Assembly (NCBI GenBank): GCA_002315155.1 | Contig: DCFY01000057.1 | Coordinates: 1-16,119 of the forward strand | Direction: 5' to 3' | From: Megamonas sp. UBA1792 | Lineage (GTDB): Bacteria > Bacillota_C > Negativicutes > Selenomonadales > Selenomonadaceae | Length of the DNA stretch: 16,119 nucleotides | Part shown: piece after piece, positions 14,509 to 16,119 of the stretch | Layout of the letters: each line of letters starts with the position of its first letter | Numbering within the stretch: position 1 is the stretch's first letter | The notes under the pieces: generated by a model | Databases searched by the model: none | Seen by the model: the letters and a program-made list of their open reading frames with translations, nothing else | Told to the model about the DNA's origin: nothing | Made by a program: the position numbers and the translations under genes

Positions 14509-16017
14509 TTATTTTACCATGGCTGTTGCCGTTGCAAGTGCTCCATCTGAAAGTTTTGCCAGCTCTATGACACGATCTTCCTCAAGATTCATTTCATTCG
14601 TCAGACGGCGGCCATAGTCTTCATCGGCCAGATAACAGTGTACGGCATGACGATATTTGATGTTTTTCGTGACACCACTCATTGCATCAACCGTATTACT
14701 GATAAGGCTCTGCTTTTGCCTTTCATTCATAAGTCGATAAAGATCCCCTGTCTGATAGAAGCAGTCATCGTTCTTTTTTTCTTTCAAGGAAACCCAATCC
14801 ATATCACCTTCAAGTTTCAACACGCTTTCCTGAAAAGCCGTCCGTTCCTCCCACTTACTAAAGTTCGACACACAGCCAATCGTATCACCATTATTTTCAT
14901 CTACACGTATCACATTATCACGATAGCAAGTCGGCCCCGGGCAGCGTTCCTTATTGACCATGCTTTCACAGCTGTTCAAGCTAAGCCGATAACGCTGCGC
15001 ATCACCATAGGCAAAAAGGCGCCCTTGCAGAAGTTTATCCGGTGAAAGTCCAATTCCCGGAACAAGATGTCCCGGATTAAATGCTGCCTTCTCTACATCA
15101 GCAAAATAATCTTCCGGATTCCTGTTTAGTTCCAGAACACCGGCTTCAATAAGTGGATATTCCTTATGACTCCAGACTTTTGTAATATCAAAAGGATTCT
15201 CCTTGTGATTTTCCGCCTGTTCCTCTGTCATAATCTGGAAATATAGTGTCCAACGCGGATACTCTTTTTTTCTAATCGCTTCGAAAAGATCCCGATGATG
15301 ACTGTCGCGATCTTTGGCAACAATATTTGCAGCCTCTTCATTTGTAAGGTTCTTAATACCCTGTTGTGTCTTCATATGGAATTTTACCCACACGCGTTCA
15401 TTTTTTTCATTAATAAGACTATAGGTATGACTGCCAAAACCATCCATATGACGGTACGATGCCGGTATACCACGATCTGACATGACAATTGTAACTTGCT
15501 GCAACGCCTCCGGCAGTATCGTCCAAAAATTCCAAGTACGCTGTGCTGAATGCATATTTGTCTTTGAATCGCGCTTCATTGCATAGTTTAGATCTGAAAA
15601 GTTCCATGCATCACGAATAAAAAATACGGGTGTATTATTTCCCACAAGGTCCCAGTTGCCTTCGTCCGTATAGAACTTAATGGCAAAACCGCGGATATCG
15701 CGCTCCGCATCTGCCGCTCCGCGCTCACCAGCCACTCGCGAAAAGCGGACAAACACAGGCGTTTCTTTGTTTTTTGCAGCAAATACACTAGCCTTTGTAT
15801 ATTGCGTCATAGCCTCTGTCACTGTAAACTTACCAAACGCACCGGAGCCTTTTGCATGCATACGTCGTTCCGGAATAACTTCCCGGTCAAAATGTCTAAG
15901 ACTTTCCATAAGCCAGACATCCTGCAGCATCGCACTTCCCTGATGCCGCGCTATAACCGGATATTGCTTATCTGTTCTCGGTACTGTCACCGCATCCATT
16001 TGCTTTTCCTTTTCCAT
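14509..16017 (-). CDS. heme catalase (monofunctional, clade-3-like)
   Basis: Converts hydrogen peroxide to water and oxygen in the cytoplasm (EC 1.11.1.6). The 502-residue length fits small-subunit catalases. Distal His54 lies in ERRMHAKGSGAFG, the distal Asn in VGNNTPVFFIRD (125-135), Ser93 in VRFSRVAGERG, and the heme-ligand Tyr337 in RLFAYGDAQRYR, the proximal signature. DRGIPASYRHMDGFGSHTY (181-199) and FNPGHLVPGIGLSPDK are also typical. The N-terminal arm is unusual: where most catalases have a DNQNS-x-TAG-like segment it reads TDKQYPVIARHQGSAMLQD. ATG 16017 is preferred, with AGGAGG 7-8 bases upstream; a start at 16041 would contain that site. It stands alone, with its own terminator. 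Confidence 0.95.
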   Translation of the reverse strand: MEKEKQMDAVTVPRTDKQYPVIARHQGSAMLQDVWLMESLRHFDREVIPERRMHAKGSGAFGKFTVTEAMTQYTKASVFAAKNKETPVFVRFSRVAGERGAADAERDIRGFAIKFYTDEGNWDLVGNNTPVFFIRDAWNFSDLNYAMKRDSKTNMHSAQRTWNFWTILPEALQQVTIVMSDRGIPASYRHMDGFGSHTYSLINEKNERVWVKFHMKTQQGIKNLTNEEAANIVAKDRDSHHRDLFEAIRKKEYPRWTLYFQIMTEEQAENHKENPFDITKVWSHKEYPLIEAGVLELNRNPEDYFADVEKAAFNPGHLVPGIGLSPDKLLQGRLFAYGDAQRYRLSLNSCESMVNKERCPGPTCYRDNVIRVDENNGDTIGCVSNFSKWEERTAFQESVLKLEGDMDWVSLKEKKNDDCFYQTGDLYRLMNERQKQSLISNTVDAMSGVTKNIKYRHAVHCYLADEDYGRRLTNEMNLEEDRVIELAKLSDGALATATAMVK

Positions 16018-16082
16018 TTTTTTCCTCCTGCCGCCTTGCAATCTATAATGTACAGCAAAACTTTTCTGCTACTTATTAAAAA

Positions 16083-16095
16083 TATTTACTAAATA
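16083..16095. promoter_or_regulatory. 13-bp palindrome upstream of catalase, possible operator
   Basis: TATTTACTAAATA is a perfect 6-1-6 palindrome 66-78 bases upstream of the catalase ATG. Peroxide regulators such as PerR bind AT-rich 7-1-7 palindromes, but this only partly matches the PerR consensus TTATAATnATTATAA. No convincing catalase promoter could be fixed in the short upstream sequence available. Confidence 0.3.
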
Positions 16096-16119
16096 ATTTC
16101 CTGCTTTCACCTTATACTG

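Noticed and set aside
14237..14617. 126-codon plus-strand frame over the purB leader and catalase end
   Set aside because: It covers the promoter, attenuator-like hairpin and catalase terminator on the other strand; no ribosome site or recognisable domain.

Overview
The window reads as ordinary chromosome of a low-to-mid-GC Bacillota bacterium. Support comes from strong AGGAGG-type ribosome binding sites, near-consensus sigma-A promoters (TTGACA-N17-TATAAT), a yybP-ykoY manganese riboswitch and tRNAs with encoded CCA. The mixture of gene families makes me think of the Negativicutes (Selenomonas/Megasphaera relatives), but that is an impression, not proof. No insertion sequence, phage gene, CRISPR array, rRNA or plasmid function was seen.

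Layout, left to right. (1) 1-143: the last 18 codons of a plus-strand membrane protein (DASS-like tail) and a strong terminator. (2) 180-2105: a plus-strand MFS efflux-type transporter with its own promoter and a perfect 14-bp palindrome, followed by a MarR-family regulator with a separate promoter and a very short leader, then a terminator. (3) 2183-5277, minus strand: one EamA/DMT transporter, a terminator, then manA (mannose-6-phosphate isomerase) followed 17 nt later by a second EamA transporter. (4) 5504-7942: a PTS mannose-family EIIA-like protein (minus) diverges from a DeoR-family regulator (plus), with an AEC-family permease downstream of the regulator. The intergenic region is full of TGTTAT/ATAACA half-sites, and the EIIA-like protein has Asn where the phosphorylated His should be. 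(5) 8171-10647, minus strand: a PAS-GGDEF protein with a destroyed catalytic signature, then a Mn-riboswitch-controlled GDT1/UPF0016 metal exporter, then a DedA-family membrane protein, closed by a shared terminator. (6) 10787-11364: a five-gene tRNA operon, Lys-Glu-Val-Asp-Phe on the minus strand, with a perfect consensus promoter and a terminator. (7) 11417-14308: a purB-purA operon (minus) for AMP synthesis, with a hairpin-rich leader. (8) 14450-16095: a heme catalase (minus).

Functional themes are AMP synthesis (purB and purA perform the last two steps), metal and oxidative stress (Mn exporter and catalase), small-molecule export (MFS, two EamA, AEC), and a probable sugar-responsive unit (EIIA-like, DeoR, perhaps manA). 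I see no clearly new multi-gene system. The most unusual items are the His-less EIIA-like protein with its half-site-rich divergent control region, the degenerate GGDEF protein that keeps a possible c-di-GMP I-site, and the purB leader.
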